From assembly GCA_003184365.1 (NCBI GenBank), contig NKYR01000194.1, positions 1-53,455 of the forward strand: a stretch of 53,455 nucleotides of DNA, written 5' to 3'. Made by a program: the position numbers and the translations under genes. Positions 10,422-22,425 of the stretch are shown piece by piece; position 1 is the first letter of the stretch, and every line of letters starts with the position of its first letter. The notes under the pieces were generated by a model that saw only the letters and a program-made list of their open reading frames with translations, searched no databases and was not told the DNA's origin. This DNA is from Evernia prunastri (taxonomy: Eukaryota > Ascomycota > Lecanoromycetes > Lecanorales > Parmeliaceae).

Positions 10422-11847
10422 CTGCACAGCACTGGTAGATTGAGTACTATACGGATGACTGACGAGAGTTATTCAACTCCGCGTGCACACAAAAGAATAG
10501 GGACAGGCATAGGAATGACGAAAGAGACAACATTGCAGCTTTTAAAACATTGATAAAAATTGTATGGTTTGAGTGGGAAGATGGAAGTTGAAATTAGAAT
10601 ATTGGATTCATGGAGCGCATGAGAGTAAATGCAGAGAGTGTGCGCAGAACCCACCATACGAAATCGTGGGACTCCTTTTATGTACTTTGTAGCAGTAGAA
10701 GGGGGCTTAGCCATTCTGCACGCAACGGACATGCTCCTTGCTGGCCCAGGAGTGATTCAAAGCTGCTTGCAGTACGGAGTAAATCCTTCAATTTGTAAGG
10801 CGGACGGATTCACATGTGGTGCTTGCCGTGCTGTGCTGTGCTGTGCTGTGCTGTGCTGCGTTATGTGATTTATTCCCAGCTTGCGCCATTTTGATGCAGC
10901 CGAGATGCATGCACGAATCTATTCTTATGGGATGGTCAGCGGAGATATTAGGTGGGACAGATCTTCGGGAACCTATGAGATTAGAGCGATTCAGAAATTT
11001 TCTCCTACAGCACAGCTTTGCTAAAATCTGACAGGCAGGCTGAAAAACGTGAGTCTAGACTTCAGGACGTTAGGTCTTGTTTGATACCTCAAAAAGAGGG
11101 GTGAAATATTAGAGGTCCTTCAAAGCGGTGAGCGATATTTTCGCGAACATAGCGACTCTCAAAGGAAGCGACTAGATAGGTATATAGAAAAGAGTCACTC
11201 ACTGTAAGCAAGATACTACGATCTGATATGTAGTTAAGTGATGATATACAGGAAATCTAGGTATTATCGCTTTCCCTTGTCACCAGAGAAAATAGTGGTT
11301 GGGGGCGTAGCAACGCCAGGGCTGCATGTAAACAGAGGCCTCAATAGTCATATGATTGTGCCCCCGGCGCTACCACACTCCCATGCTTTGGATAAACCTG
11401 GAGCGCTAGATATATAGACAGGTGAGGGTTGGTGGTACAAATAAACAGTATCGCTCTGCAAGAGTGAAAACCATTAAACAGCAAATGATATGGGCAATGG
11501 CCACATATAAGGCAAATGGGCCATGACCCCAAATATCATGACGAATAACGACCGCATGGCCGCCTGTCGCCTATCGACCGAGTATCGGAGCATGCCACTG
11601 GACCCCGCCTGAGGCCCACTAACCCAGAGTGTCCCACTGCACCGAAGAGTGGGTTTCCGAGATCCTCACTGGAAAGTCTGTGGCTATCCACAGATTTGGG
11701 TAATTGGTCTTGTGGCATACGCATGGTTGTGGGAAGTAGGATGCTTTGATGAGTTCTGATCATATGGCGAATGGAGTGTTCGGCCAAGGATCACGTATTC
11801 TGAAGAGAGATGATAGCCCCCGCTACGAGCAAGAGGATCTCACCACC
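10422..11847. other. Intergenic region between the two minus-strand genes
   Basis: Normal base composition. I see no convincing coding exon; the short ORFs lack domains and consistent splice sites. It should contain the 5' end and promoter of the repeat-protein gene and the 3' UTR of the NLR gene. The only structure noted is the GTGCT array at 10828-10857. Confidence 0.5.
10828..10857 (+). repeat. (GTGCT)6 pentanucleotide array
   Basis: Six exact GTGCT units, with flanking partial units. It lies about 400 bp upstream of the repeat-protein gene and is a likely length-polymorphic microsatellite. Confidence 0.9.
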
Positions 11848-14800
11848 CTAGGAGGAGGAGGCAGAAAGAGAATCCTCATCCTCGACTTCGTCCTCGCCGT
11901 ACTTCGAGACGAGCTTCTCCATGCAATCCATCGCATCCTCACGGTAGCCGCCGGAGAATAGCGCGTAGTGATTCAGCCACTGATATCTGAAAGCGGAAAA
12001 AAAAGTCAGCTCGGTACCCTTGCCGACGGAAGGAAAGCTGACGGAGGAGCGCTTACAGTTCATAGAGCGCTAGACGATCATTGTATTCATCTTTCGGTTG
12101 CGTTTTCGGAATCAGCCGATGATACTCTTTGAAGAACCCCGCGGAAAAGCCTCCGAACATTCTCATTATCCCCAGTTCGTATTCCGAGTGCGCATAGCAG
12201 GAGCCGGCGTCGAAGACGACTTCTTCCATGTCGCCTTTGCCTCCGACTCTTCCTCGAGTCTTGTTACCAGACCACAGATCTCCGTGCACGAGCGCAGGTT
12301 GAATCCCCTCCTTCCCTCCCAAATGTCCATTGCCCAATAGCCGCGGCACGACCTCCTTGACGACCCGATCAAGCAGAGAGGTCAGGTCTGTGTCGTTTCC
12401 ATGAGCTTCTTCGACAAGGTTACACACAGCGCGAAGGCGGTTCTCGGCAAAGAATTTGGGCCAGGAACGACTCCAGGCATTGTTTTGGGGTGTGCGACCA
12501 ACGCACGTTGTGACGTGGAAGCCAAAAACCGGTCGGTAAAATCCTCTCGGAGTCGGTGCTTGGGAGCTATGCAATTTTGCTAGCTTTTGAGCCAGAGACA
12601 GACCATGGCTTTGACTACTATCAGTGGTAGCCTCCATGTCGATGAACTCAGTGAGGAGGAAGTAGCCGGGAGAATCTGAGAGCTTTCCATGGGCTATGCT
12701 TTTAGGACAGAGGGATGGGACGGCCCCATGAATGGCATTCAATGATTCGTGCTCGCCTACTGGAGGTGTCAGCGAGCTATCAAGAACAAGTGCTCAATAC
12801 GGGGATGGCAGGACCTTTAAACATCTCGCCGTCGGGTCCTGTCTTCATGAAATAGACGCTAGTCTTTCCTTCCTTGACAGTAGTAACCTTCGATGGAGTG
12901 GAAAACCCTGCCTGACCATATGCTTCAATTATGGCTGTTTCTGAGTCCGTAGAGAGAATGGCAATGATTGCCGAATCCACATGCGAATCAGGAAGGGACG
13001 TTTTGGGCATATTATCTGTGTCGGGAAGTACTTCGTTACCGTAGACCTCTGTTTCTCGATCTCTTAGTACCTTGGCTATCTGATGATGAAAGTTCTCTTC
13101 TGCAAGCGAATGTGGCTTTCGGTCATCGTCGTCTTCAACACGTGGATCAGCTCCTTCATCAAGCAAGAGCTGCACTACTGCTTTTGAGCCGTTACTGGCG
13201 GCTTGATGTAGCGCTGTCTGGCCAGTACGATCTCTCAGGTTAGGGTCAGCGTCTACTTCCAACAGTAGCTTCATAACTGCAAGATTTCCTCGCCAGGCAG
13301 CCTGATGCAAAGGCGTTTCTCCTTCGTCGTCAGTCTCGTTTGGGTCCGCGCCGCCTTTGAGCAGACGTCCAACCACTGCCGCGTGACCATTCCATGAAGC
13401 TTGATGCAGTGCTGTCCAACCATTGTCCGCTCTGGAGTGCACATTCGCGCCGTCCTTGAGTAGATATCTCACCGTCTTCTCATGGCCATTCCACGACGCA
13501 TGTTGCAATACAGTCCACCCATCGTTATCCCGGTCCTCTGAGTCGGCGCCTCGCTCTAAGAGAAGTTTGACGATTGACGCATGGCCTTTCAATGCTGCAT
13601 GATGCATGGGCGTACAGCCTTCCATATCTTTGATTGTCACATTTGCATCTTTTGCGAGTAAAAGTTGCACAACTTCCATATTGCCACTATTCGCTGCTCG
13701 CATCAGAGCGGACCATTTTGTACCATCCTTGGCCTCAATGTCTGCATCGTTTTCTAAGAGTACGCGTGCAACTCCAATGTGCCCGTTGAAAGCTGCGCGA
13801 TGCAACGGTGTCCATCCGATCTTGTCTCTGGGCCTGCAATTGGCACCCTCGCTCAGCAGCAGCTGTATAATGGATGCATGCCCATTGTTAGCTGCCCAGT
13901 AAAGCGCGGTCACGCCTTCGTTGTTTTTGGCGGAAACTTGAGCTCCGCGAGCTAAGAGAAGTTGCACTGTTTGGAAGTGGCCATTCATGGCAGCCCATAC
14001 TAGCGGCTGATTACCGAGGGAGTCACGGGAATGTATATCAGACGCATGACCTGACTCCATCAGCTTCGAAAGTAACCACGAAAGCCCCGCATAGGCTGCG
14101 AGATGCATCGCTGTGAACGTGCCGGGTACCTTTTCGCTTTCAGCGTGAGTTCTGACCCAATAAGCGCCGAACCATCTTTGGAATGCCCTTGATCTCGCCT
14201 GGAAGAATTCCTCTTGCAAGTCGAATTGTTCACAGATATCATCTGAAGCATCTCGGGCGTGATCTGTCCAGAAGAGCAAGGGATACTCAAGGAATGAGAC
14301 GTCGTCCCTTGATTCTTTACCCACGTCGATATTTTTGCGAATTGATGATACTGATGGTGATGGATCACGAGGCTTCGGAGCAGAGCGTACTCGGTCGCAT
14401 ACGTATTGGAAGCAATGAACGGCCATGTTCTGGTGCTCTACCCTGAGGTCGTCCGAAACAATACTGTCTCTGCCATTCTCGAGCAGATGGGTCTTGGCTG
14501 ACAAGTGGATGAAATGTGCCTGCCTGAGATAGGTCTTCGCCGACAGATGAACGAAGTGAGCTTGCCGTTCCCGAATGGTAACCATTGAGCCACACTGGTC
14601 AACGTACTCCGCGAGCACGTGAAGATTGTTATGATATTGCTTTGGCAAGCCCGCAGCAACAGCCAACTCGGGTAGCATAAGAGGCCTCAGAGCCACAATC
14701 ATAGACTGAAGAATCGATCTAATGTAGATGGTCGACTTCTCGTCTCCAGAGGTCAGGACTTGATCCATTATTCGATTATACAGAGGCGTTATCCCAGAAG

Positions 14801-16929
14801 GTAGATGGGAGAGTGTCTCCTCAGTGTTGATTGATAAGACCGAAGGTTTCGATAATTCCCGACAAGCCAGCGCAACCCAAAGGAAAGTCCCTTCGGCTTT
14901 CGCGCGAAGGCGGTCTCCCACGACTGCTCTAAGCGCCTCATCATAATGTTTCACCTTGGTCAGTTGGTTCACTTTGACGTCAATGAATTTCAACACAGCC
15001 TCGTCAACATGAGCAGAGTTTTCCTCTAGACTGACGTCGAGTGACCCTGTCAGTAGCTGCTTGATCATCAGCTCGTTCCGACTCGTCAAAAGCCATTTTA
15101 TATTACATCTTGGACCTGTCTGGAGATTCTGAATGGGATCATCCTCTTCCACTGTGATGTAAGGCTCAAGAAGCACCAGAAACGTCTCCATTGTCTCTTT
15201 GTTGCATTCGTCTAGGGCGTCAATCACAACGAGGATCTCTCGGAGGCCGGAGTACTCGACAATGGTCTGAAAGATCCGCCATAATGTGTGAAGCGAGTTC
15301 GGAGAGGAGAACAATTGTTCACGTTGCTTCTCGTACTCGTTGTGCAAGTAGACGGCAAGATCCGGACGCTTGCAGAGAATTTGATATATCAGGCCTCGAA
15401 GTATGAGGGACGCAGTCTTACGTCTATCGTCTTGATTGTCGCAGAAAAAGTAGACCAAGGCTGTATCATTCGCAGATTGGTCCAGCCGGAGCTTTTTGGA
15501 AAAATGCTCGATCAGCGCAATGGCCAACATTGTTTTTCCTTTTCCAGGATCCCCATGCAGCCATAGCACAAGTGATCGATCGTCCCCCAGCCACTTGATA
15601 TAGCTAGCATCATTCATGATCCAGGAGTCTATGGTGTCTAATAGCTTGTCTTTCTTGCTTGCAATCATATGCATGTCATCGGCGGGATCCGTGGCAAACA
15701 GAGCTTGAACGCTCGTACGATGTCGTTCTTCGAATTCACTTTGAGATTGGTGCGTCGTATGCGAAGCAGATCTGACATAACGAGAATCAAAATCGCTGGA
15801 GCTTGGCATAACGGCCAAAGCTTAGAAAAAAGTTCCATCAGCATGGTCTTATGGAGTCGAGGGTGAGATGTATCACTTACACGGCCGACGGCTAGAAATC
15901 AGTTCTGGCGCGCCGTCGACAAATCTCACGACCTCTTCACACACCAGACGGTAATTACGATCATCGGGGTTAGTAAACTTATTCAGCCTGAAATGGTCAC
16001 TGGCTAGACCGAGTTTCGGGTAGCCATCAAGGCAGCCGGAGTGCTCGTCGACAACTGCATCCTAAGAAGAAGGTCAATTCTGGTTTCGTCAACGCACTAA
16101 GTTGGTGCCGTACCTTGAGACTCGGCATTAGATTCTTGGAGCCTTTGAACCTTATGACCTTTGCAACATCCGATTTGTGCTGTTCAAAGAAACAAAACAG
16201 AGGGATCGATATGGTGTTGACTGTCCGTGTGAAATCATGCAAGAGATCCGCCAGCATCTCAGAGTCTTTCTCGACGGCCTTCAGCAGGCTGCTTTCCTCC
16301 CCGAGGGAAACGGCTGAAGCGATGCTCGCGATCACTGATGCCTTTGAATGGGAGTTGGATCCGCGATGGGGCGTTCCTAGGAAAATAATACCGGCTACGG
16401 ATCTTATGACGCATGGGTAGTCTTCTTCGTGGAGTTTTGCGGACACCAAAGCCTGCAGAGATTAGATTCATCAATGTCTAGCGGGCTGAGCGTTGCATGA
16501 CATACCTTTTCGATGACTATGCCACCAAAGCAGTGCCCGATGAACACAATTGGTCGCAACGGACACTCCTGTGAGGATTCTCAATCCTATAGTCTCAGGA
16601 AGTAGGTCATTGCACCACACCTTGCGTAAGGCCATTATGTTCCGCAGTAATTGGTCCGCTACCAAGGGCAGCCTTTGTTGTATTGCCTCTTTGCCTAGCC
16701 ATCGAGATTCATAGCCAAAGCGCAATATCCTTGAGTTGGGGATTTCACGTGGGAGCATATGTTCGTCCCTCAGCCAGTTGACGTCGCCAGCAGTCCATGT
16801 ATAGTCAGGGTGGGCCCCGAGGCCGTGAATAGCCACCACACTAAAGAAGGGGTGATTTAGTACACTGGTACATGTCTTAAAAGCAACGATTTGGACTTGC
16901 ATACTCCACAAGAGGTCCGGGTTGACCAT
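11848..16929 (-). CDS. NLR-like fusion protein: SesB-type hydrolase - NACHT - ankyrin repeats - fructosamine-3-kinase
   Basis: Seven exons splice in one frame (16621-16929, 16506-16568, 16114-16452, 15881-16061, 12815-15820, 12057-12756, 11848-11986), predicting 1578 residues. Residues ~30-290 are an alpha/beta-hydrolase of the SesB type seen at fungal NLR N-termini (VVAIHGLG, GHCFGG with Cys116 at the nucleophile position, FLGTPHRG). NACHT follows: Walker A GDPGKGKT at 387-394, Walker B ILVVIDALDECN at 493-504, sensor WLLTSRNE near 540. About ten ankyrin repeats span ~865-1215. The C-terminus (~1235-1578) is a full FN3K fold: N-lobe Lys1290 (YFMK), HGDLWSGN at 1457-1464, Asp1482 (VFDAGS), then YELGIMRMFGGF. 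FN3K enzymes phosphorylate ketosamines on glycated proteins; NLRs act in fungal non-self recognition. Here the kinase could be an effector or a bait (inference). The start ATG at 16929 is the least certain point; an upstream exon is possible. Confidence 0.8.
11987..12056 (-). other. Last intron of the NLR fusion gene (70 bp)
   Basis: Donor GTAAGC, branch GAGCTGAC and acceptor TTTCAG join ALYEL to YQWLNHYALFSGGY. This restores the conserved FN3K C-terminal helices. Confidence 0.85.
12757..12814 (-). other. Intron inside the FN3K domain of the NLR fusion
   Basis: 58 bp with branch CGCTGACAC and acceptor CAGTAG. The donor reads AAAG/GTCCTG, weak for a fungus but in the correct phase. Splicing joins MFK to GEHES, which is the family's usual N-lobe sequence. 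If unspliced, the frame ends at TGA about 30 bp on (12780-12782), giving an NLR with a truncated kinase. AG-TAG gives two possible acceptors 3 bp apart, both in frame. Confidence 0.65.
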
Positions 16930-17760
16930 TGCCACATGTCGCAGTATACAGAAGCTCGAGTCCAAGTCGAATGGCTGGCTCAGGAGCCTGATCGTCCCAT
17001 TAGAGCTTTGGCCAGCAAGATGTACACATGAGTAAGACTCACCATGCTCACTTTATATCTCGGAAGTGTTTCAAAAGCATGTTCACAGCACGCGAGGAGT
17101 CCTAGAGAAAGTCATGCGCTATACTTGAAGAAGTTTTAAGATTTTTCGAAGTGGTTTCAATGAAGGAAGACAAATGGGGGGTGGCTCGGAAGGCAACTAA
17201 GCTTAGTACGAATCAGATCAGCCGCAGGGACGGGCGTGACTGCAAACCCTTGCACTCTGTTCCGTGCATGGGACGATTCTTACGATTAACGGAATGCCAA
17301 TGAAGTTATGCAAGCCCGGATGGGCAGTGGGGGCGGTGGCACCAATAAGCACTCGATATTAGCCGCTTGAGCCATGAAAAACCCGAGGTGAGCAGTGGTC
17401 AATGGAAGGGAAATGGTGCGTTTGTCTGCTACAGCCTTCACTACCCCCGCTCCTTTTGTATTTTTGGCGACCCTGCAGCTTTTACTCGAGATACCTTCCG
17501 TCGACTGCATGGAGTGGAATGGAGACAAAGCCTTGTCTACCTTACTTCCCGAGGTTTGTGGACTGCAAATTCCCCGAGACTTGAGCAAGTGCCGCGGTCT
17601 AGAACCAAATAGGCAGTTCGGCGTACAAGATCAAAGATTTAGCCAACAGTGCATGCTTAACGAAACGAGCTTGGACTGAATTTATCCGAATCTTTTGTTC
17701 GATGGTGCATTGTGTGATGGTACATTACTCAGAGCCTGAGGACAGTACTCTACAGCACCC
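16930..17760. other. Upstream region of the NLR gene; no supported gene
   Basis: Normal composition. Short ORFs at 17286-17680 on both strands have no recognisable domain or splice partners. The island ends near 17760, where AT-rich DNA begins. Confidence 0.5.
17051..17057 (-). promoter_or_regulatory. Possible TATA box of the NLR fusion gene
   Basis: TATAAAG on the minus strand lies about 120 bp upstream of the proposed ATG. Spacing is plausible for a fungal promoter, but there is no other support. Confidence 0.25.
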
Positions 17761-20700
17761 CAAGGCTACCTTACCTTAAGGTAGATATACCTTAGTAATG
17801 AGTAGATATCGAACAGACTGTCATATAAGATAGATATTATATAGTCTAGATCAGCGTTTTGAGACCGTTTGGGACCATACCGTGTATACAATATAGTCTT
17901 ATAACGATATAATATTGTATAATCTGAGACGCTAATAGTTATTTTTATTAAGCTTACTATAATTAATTAGAGATATGAAATAACGCTTATCAAAATAGAA
18001 AGTTACAGCAATATCTTTTTTCATATATATCTTCTAAATTAATTAATTATTTTATATCAAGAAATATAAAAATACGTTCTATTAAAAATAAAGCTGCAGA
18101 AATATATCGAGCGTCTTTCTTCTTTTAAATCTTCTATTTAAACTATATTTAAATTAATTAATTATTTTATATTAAGAAATACGAAAAAGCGCTTTATCAA
18201 AATAGAAGCTATAATAGTATATCAAGCGTCTTTCTTCTCATAAATCTTTTATCTAAATTAATCGATTACTTATAATACGAGAATATCGAAAAGCGCTCCA
18301 TCAAAATAGAAGCTATAGAAGATAATAAAACGTATTTCTTTTTATATATCTTTTAAATTAATAATTTCGTATAAAAGAATTCTTCTTTTATAGAAAATAT
18401 AAAGATACGCGTCTAAAATAATTATAAATATCGTAAGTTTTTTAATCAAATAAATATTATTCTTCTATTCTTTCTTTACAGAGCTATACTAATAGTAACT
18501 TTTTCACACGTATTTCAAGATCTTCTAACATTAATAATCAGTCTATCTTCTTTTAAACGCAATATATTCGACACTCTTATAAAGAAATTTAACGAAATTA
18601 TTCAATTCAGACTCGATTTACGTTTAAAGTTTTTAAAACTTCGTAATGTTAAGAGAGTTTATATATAAAAATCGAGATAAAAAAAGAATCAATTAAAGTC
18701 GTTCGTATTTTTTATATTATTATTATTACGATCTAAATTCGAGTTATAGTCACGATCTTCTAATATATAATTTAAATTATATAACTTTATTATCGAGAAG
18801 AAAGCTCTTTTCGTCGAGTTTAAGACTTAACGCGCTACTTAAATAATAGATTAGTTAATTTAATTCGATTAAAATAATCTTGAAAGTAAACGATATATAT
18901 CTTATACAAGAAATATCAAATTAAGCGCTATTAATTATTAAAAAAACGATTAAATATTTAATAAGAAAATAGATAAGTTGCGATCTCTTATCTCTTACGC
19001 TACGATCTAAAATCTTAAAATCATTATATCTATACTTAAAAACTAATTTCTTTATTAATTGAATATCAAAGATATAAAGAAAAATACTCGCCGAGATCGT
19101 ATATATTTAGTTAAATTTTCAAAGCTTAAAGCGACTTTTATAAAGACTTTTTTGACTATTAAAAATTAAGATTTAAATATTTATTATCGATGATTTATAT
19201 GGCAAGCAAAGATAATCTATTAAAATCTATATTCTATTCTAATATATAAATCTTCTAATTAACTTACTATATATAATAACTTTGAATTTTTAAACGACTA
19301 ATTTCAGACGTATAGAAGAAGAATTAAAATATTATTATAACGAGATATTAAGAAGTCTTAAAAAGTTGATTTGAGATTCTCTATTAATTTATATAAGAAT
19401 CGCTAATAAATTTATTCAGACTTTCGAGAATTATCGCGATAAAATCGTTAGTTAATTATAATTTAATCGTCGCAATTCGTAATTTACGTCTGATTAGAAA
19501 TGTTTATATAATAAAGAACGATACGAGTCAATTGATATTAAGAGTATAAATTAAATACTTATTTTATATGAGTTCTTAAATAAAACTATCTACGATTTAA
19601 AGAGAGTTAATACTATACGACTAAAAGAGATCAAATTCGATTAAAATAAACGATATATTTCATTAATAATTTTCGTATCAGCGAATAAAAATTTTTATTA
19701 TAAATTTCTTTTAATCTTTAAAGAAGTCGTTAAGAAGAAGACTTTTTTAATTCGAAATAAAATAAAATTATACGATAATCGAGTTAAAGTACAGTGAAGT
19801 TTAAAGATCTATTGTAATAATAATATTATAATTAAGTAATTAAAAAAGTAGTACGTCTATATAATATCTAGATTCTTCGATCGAAAGAACTTATATTCTC
19901 ATCTTTTTAATCTAAATAATTTTAAGAGTTAAAAGACTTCGAAAGTTAAACGAACTTTTAAGAAGTTAAATATTATGCTTTTATTTATTTTAGCAAACTA
20001 TATAAGCTACGTTTAAGTGCTCGATATAATTATTAATAAGTCTCTGAAGATACGCAGTTGAAATAACTTTTATATAATTATATAATTAACGAGCTTTTAT
20101 AGATACGCATTTAAAGATAATAAAATATTTATAATTAAAATAATTTCGTCAAATGAAAGAGTGATAAATATATCGTCGATAAGCGTCGAATCTTATTTAT
20201 AAAATAAGTAGAATAGACTTAAAAGAACTTGCACAAAGAGCTTAATAAGATTATTCGTAAGTTATTTCGATCGCTTAAGTTAGCTTTCGCTATAAACGAC
20301 TTCGAGAATTATAAATTGAAAATTAAGAATCTATTTAATATTAAGATAGAAGATTAGTATTTAAATTTATCTGTTAATTAAAAGAAGAATATATTAAATA
20401 CTTTAAATTCTAATATTCTAAAGAAGCGAAAGAAGAACTCTAATAAAAATCTAATAAAAATATACGTTATAAACGATGAGAAGAATAATAGTAGTATTAT
20501 AGAAAATTACGATTTAGAGTAAGACGACGATATTGAAAACGATAAGCTTAATGCTGAGATAATAAGAGTAATAATATTTGATTAGAAGTTATAGAATAGA
20601 ATAAAAAGTATATATCTCGCTTTCTATCTCGCTCTCTACTAAAAAACACGCTATATATATAATATTAATTATTTATTATTAAAAAGTTAGTATACGATTC

Positions 20701-22256
20701 GATTATTCTTCGAATATAGCTGTTTTAAAGCTTATTTAATAGCTATATAATTCTTTTTCTATTATAATTCTTCTTTTATATTTTAATTATCTATCGCTTA
20801 TCAAGCTATCTTTTCATCTTTATCTTCTTTCTATTAATTATCGATTATTTTTATCTCTTTTCTCTTTCTATGTACCATTATTTAAAATTATTATAGATAA
20901 CATAAACTAATAAAAGATAATTCTAAAGCTATTATTACAAAGTCGTACTTGCTTAACGATAGCTTGATAGCTTGACAGCTTAATATGAAATATATAGCTT
21001 TCTTTTCAGTGATAGCTAGAATTCAATTTACACAATATATATAGTCAATTTAGTTCTTTCTTTCTATATTTGTATTTAGTTCTTTCTTTCTAATTATACT
21101 TACTTACTTATAATTCGCGACATTTGATAACAATATCGTTATACAATCTCTATATCAGTCTCTAAACAGATATTAGTTCTTTACTTTCGTATTAGAAGAA
21201 ATATCTTTCTTCATCAGAAGAAGCACCTTTCTTCACTAAAAGAATTATTCTTTCTTACTAGAAGAATTCGTCTTTTATCTATATATCTTTCTTCGCTACA
21301 GAAGAAGATCTATCTTTAATATTTAAGAAATATCTTTCTTTGCTGTAGAGAAAACTTCTTCTCTCTCTATAACGAAATCACTTTCTTTAACACTTTCTCG
21401 TCATTTCTTTTCTATGAAAAACAATCTTTCTTTCTTTTCAGAAAGAATTCTACTCTCTTTCAGAACTGCCTCAAAACTTCTAAATATCAAATCTTTTTTC
21501 GTTTTAACTCTTTCTACGAGAAGAATCGTGCTTTTCTACGAAAAGAACTAAATTTTCTCTTGAAAGAAGAATTAAATCTTTTTTTAGAGAAGAATCGAAA
21601 GTAATTATATTATTTCACAAGTATCGTTTTACGATCTTCTTCATTTCTTCAGAAAGACGATTTAAAATCTTACTCGATCTCCACAATCTTTTTTTTACTC
21701 GTTTATAAATTCTTTCACTTCTTTATAATTTTAAGTCGCTCGATTTTAAATTCGATAACTCGAAAAACTATCGTTCTTATCTTTTAATTCTCAGACTTTT
21801 TTAAAAGTAATTATTCTTTCTTTAATATTTTCTCGAAGAAAACACGTTAGCTTATTTCTCTTACTATTAAAAATAACTTCAAATCTTTTTAAGTTAGTCG
21901 AGACGTATTTAATATAAGAGAAGATTATATTAGAGCTAGATCTCAGTTAGTAAAAGTATAAACTTAATCGTCTATCTAATTTATTAATAAATCTTCTTTA
22001 CGTGCTGCTCTTAAAATCTTTAAGTAAAAAATATAATCTTTCGAAAGATTTAAAAATTTATCATATACGAAAAATACTTCGCACGTCTCTTCTATCAATA
22101 TTTCTTCGTTCTCAGAATTAAATCTATTTATACTTTAATCAAAAGAATCTTCTCTTTTAAACTCGAAAGATTCAATCTTTATAGATAAAGAAAAGCATCG
22201 AGAATATTCGAATTCTTCAATCTTATTGACTTCGTCACGACTACGAAAGTCTATAT
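17761..22256. other. 4.5-kb AT-rich RIP-like tract
   Basis: Dense TA/TTA/TAA content and no open frame of useful length. Internal near-repeats occur at 17990-18380: motifs like AAGCGCT..ATCAAAATAGAAGCTAT recur at about 110-bp spacing four times, probably an eroded tandem array. From about 19400 to 20600 a broken plus-strand frame could be the Gag region of the gypsy relic whose Pol is downstream, but I could not confirm this. Confidence 0.5.
17985..18380 (+). repeat. Degenerate ~115-bp tandem repeat, about four units
   Basis: Units contain an AAAATAGAA(A/G)..TA core (near 17990, 18100, 18200 and 18305), then a TTCTTTT..TATATCTT segment and AATTAATTAATTA. Units differ mostly by transitions, as expected of RIP acting on tandem copies. 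Confidence 0.5.
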
Positions 22257-22425
22257 TGTCATGGTTCCAGCTCACAACACCATGACTCCTCTACCTGGCC
22301 GAATCGGGCCTAGCGCGGCTTGGCCCTGCCCACAAATATCGGCCTTCTGCCATCATTAGACCTTCATAGCTATTATTCCGTTCATACCGAAATCAATGCA
22401 TTCAGCTACACTCTAGTCCCTGACA
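22257..22425. repeat. Family C solo LTR (169 bp)
   Basis: Runs TGTCATGGTTCCAGC...TAGTCCCTGACA with normal GC content inside AT-rich DNA. It matches the reverse complement of 23361-23529 and 47353-47521. Flanks TATAT and ATATC do not form a clear 5-bp duplication. Confidence 0.8.

Noticed and set aside
10469..10732. Minus ORF as signal-peptide exon of the repeat protein
   Set aside because: MPVPILLCARGVE is a poor signal peptide, and I found no donor in the right phase to the acceptor at 10422.
12053..12742. Separate FN3K gene starting at about 12742
   Set aside because: Its N-lobe, including the ATP-binding Lys, is encoded upstream in the ankyrin exon (to 12815). The 12742 start would give a kinase lacking about 65 residues, and the codon there is TTG.
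12780..15818. Stand-alone NACHT-ankyrin gene ending at 12780
   Set aside because: The last ~11 codons before that TGA are intron sequence under the better model. The upstream hydrolase exons splice in frame into this exon through GTAAGT...CTAAG.
17286..17680. Possible small genes upstream of the NLR gene
   Set aside because: Overlapping ORFs on both strands, no domain, no splice evidence.
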